From an uncultured Acidimicrobiaceae bacterium (GTDB lineage Bacteria; Actinomycetota; Acidimicrobiia; Acidimicrobiales; Ilumatobacteraceae), in assembly GCA_903904615.1 (NCBI GenBank), contig CAIVDG010000322.1, forward strand, positions 1 through 6,161: a stretch of DNA of 6,161 bases, in the 5' to 3' direction. Shown piece by piece: positions 5,679-6,161 of this stretch (position 1 is the stretch's first letter; every line of letters begins with the position of its first letter). The notes beneath the pieces were generated by a model, which saw nothing but the letters and a program-made list of their open reading frames with translations, had not been told where the DNA came from and searched no databases. The position numbers and the translations under genes are program-made.

Positions 5679-6161
5679 TGAGCGAGCGCGAAATCATGAC
5701 CTGGGACATCTTCGGAGTGGCAAGTCGCGAACTTGCCACCAGTGTGGCCGAGTCGGGGTATGAGCCAGACATCATTCTCGCCATTGCTCGCGGTGGACTT
5801 CTTGCCGCCGGTGCTTTGGGTTATGCATTGGCTGTCAAAAATCTCTACACAATGAATGTGGAGTTTTACACCGGTGTCGATGAGCGTTTACCGGTTCCCA
5901 TGATTCTTCCTCCAGTGCCTGACTTGGTCGAGTTGCGCTTTGCGCGTGTGCTTGTTGTCGACGATGTTGCAGACACTGGGCACACGTTGAAAATTGTGCA
6001 GGATTTCTTCAAAGGCCGCGTGAAGGAAGTTCGTTCTGCAGTTCTGTACGAGAAGCCGCACTCTGTGGTTCAGTGTGATTACGTGTGGAAGCACACGGAC
6101 TTGTGGATCAACTTCCCATGGAGCGATAAAGACCCCGTGGTGAAGCGTGATGGCATCGTTA
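5678..6161 (+). CDS. Phosphoribosyltransferase, purine-type (COG2236-like), C-terminus cut by the window edge
   Basis: 161 codons are present and the frame runs off the window. Seen: TWDIFGVASRELA (8-20); DIILAIARGG (31-40), the first nucleotide-binding loop region; NVEFYTGVDERL (60-71); the PRPP-binding motif VLVVDDVADTGHT (91-103); and LYEKPHSVV (123-131) followed by the WINFPW motif (143-148). This is the small type-I phosphoribosyltransferase common in Actinobacteria and often labelled hypoxanthine or xanthine-guanine phosphoribosyltransferase. It would transfer phosphoribose from PRPP to a base for salvage, but base specificity is not established by these motifs. An in-frame TAG at 5666-5668 excludes starts further upstream. 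GTG 5678 is preferred over ATG 5696 because family members usually have a few residues before TWD, and because of the TANNNT spacing. The gap to the upstream crotonase gene is 66 nt. Confidence 0.9.
   Translation, partial: MSEREIMTWDIFGVASRELATSVAESGYEPDIILAIARGGLLAAGALGYALAVKNLYTMNVEFYTGVDERLPVPMILPPVPDLVELRFARVLVVDDVADTGHTLKIVQDFFKGRVKEVRSAVLYEKPHSVVQCDYVWKHTDLWINFPWSDKDPVVKRDGIV

Overview
The window reads as a gene-dense stretch of an actinobacterial chromosome. The enzymes are typical of Actinobacteria (DprE1/DprE2, the actinobacterial HhH-GPD glycosylase type, a PIG-V-like mannosyltransferase, a COG2236-type phosphoribosyltransferase). Base composition is moderate rather than very GC-rich by eye, and gaps between genes are short. 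That fits a small-genome aquatic lineage (for example Acidimicrobiia or other freshwater/marine actinobacteria) better than a mycobacterium or Streptomyces, but the genus cannot be told from the sequence alone. No mobile element, CRISPR array, tRNA or rRNA is visible.

Left part (1-2679, + strand): the end of a UbiA-family decaprenyl-phosphate phosphoribosyltransferase, then dprE1 and dprE2. Together these make the arabinofuranose donor decaprenylphosphoryl-arabinose: UbiA attaches phosphoribose to the lipid, and DprE1 (oxidation) with DprE2 (reduction) epimerises ribose to arabinose. dprE1 and dprE2 overlap by ATGA and are translationally coupled. A perfect 8-bp inverted repeat and a leaderless-type -10 element lie between ubiA and dprE1.

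Middle (2686-4780, - strand): a multi-pass GT-C mannosyltransferase (PIG-V-like) lies downstream of a DNA-3-methyladenine glycosylase (AlkA/HhH-GPD type) in a tight two-gene operon. This operon converges on dprE2 with only 6 bp between the stop codons. The glycosylase has family-conserved N-terminal sequence upstream of its first usable start codon, so its real start is uncertain and may be an ATC.

Right part (4811-6161, + strand): a crotonase-superfamily protein lacking both classical hydratase glutamates, transcribed divergently from the glycosylase, then the start of a purine-type phosphoribosyltransferase cut by the window edge.

The most unusual signal is regulatory. Three gene starts lacking a usable Shine-Dalgarno (dprE1, the glycosylase at its putative ATC, and the phosphoribosyltransferase) are each preceded by TANNNT exactly 6 nt before the start codon, the layout of leaderless actinobacterial transcripts. 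The operon-internal starts of dprE2 and the mannosyltransferase have Shine-Dalgarno-like sequences instead. No clearly new multi-gene system was found.
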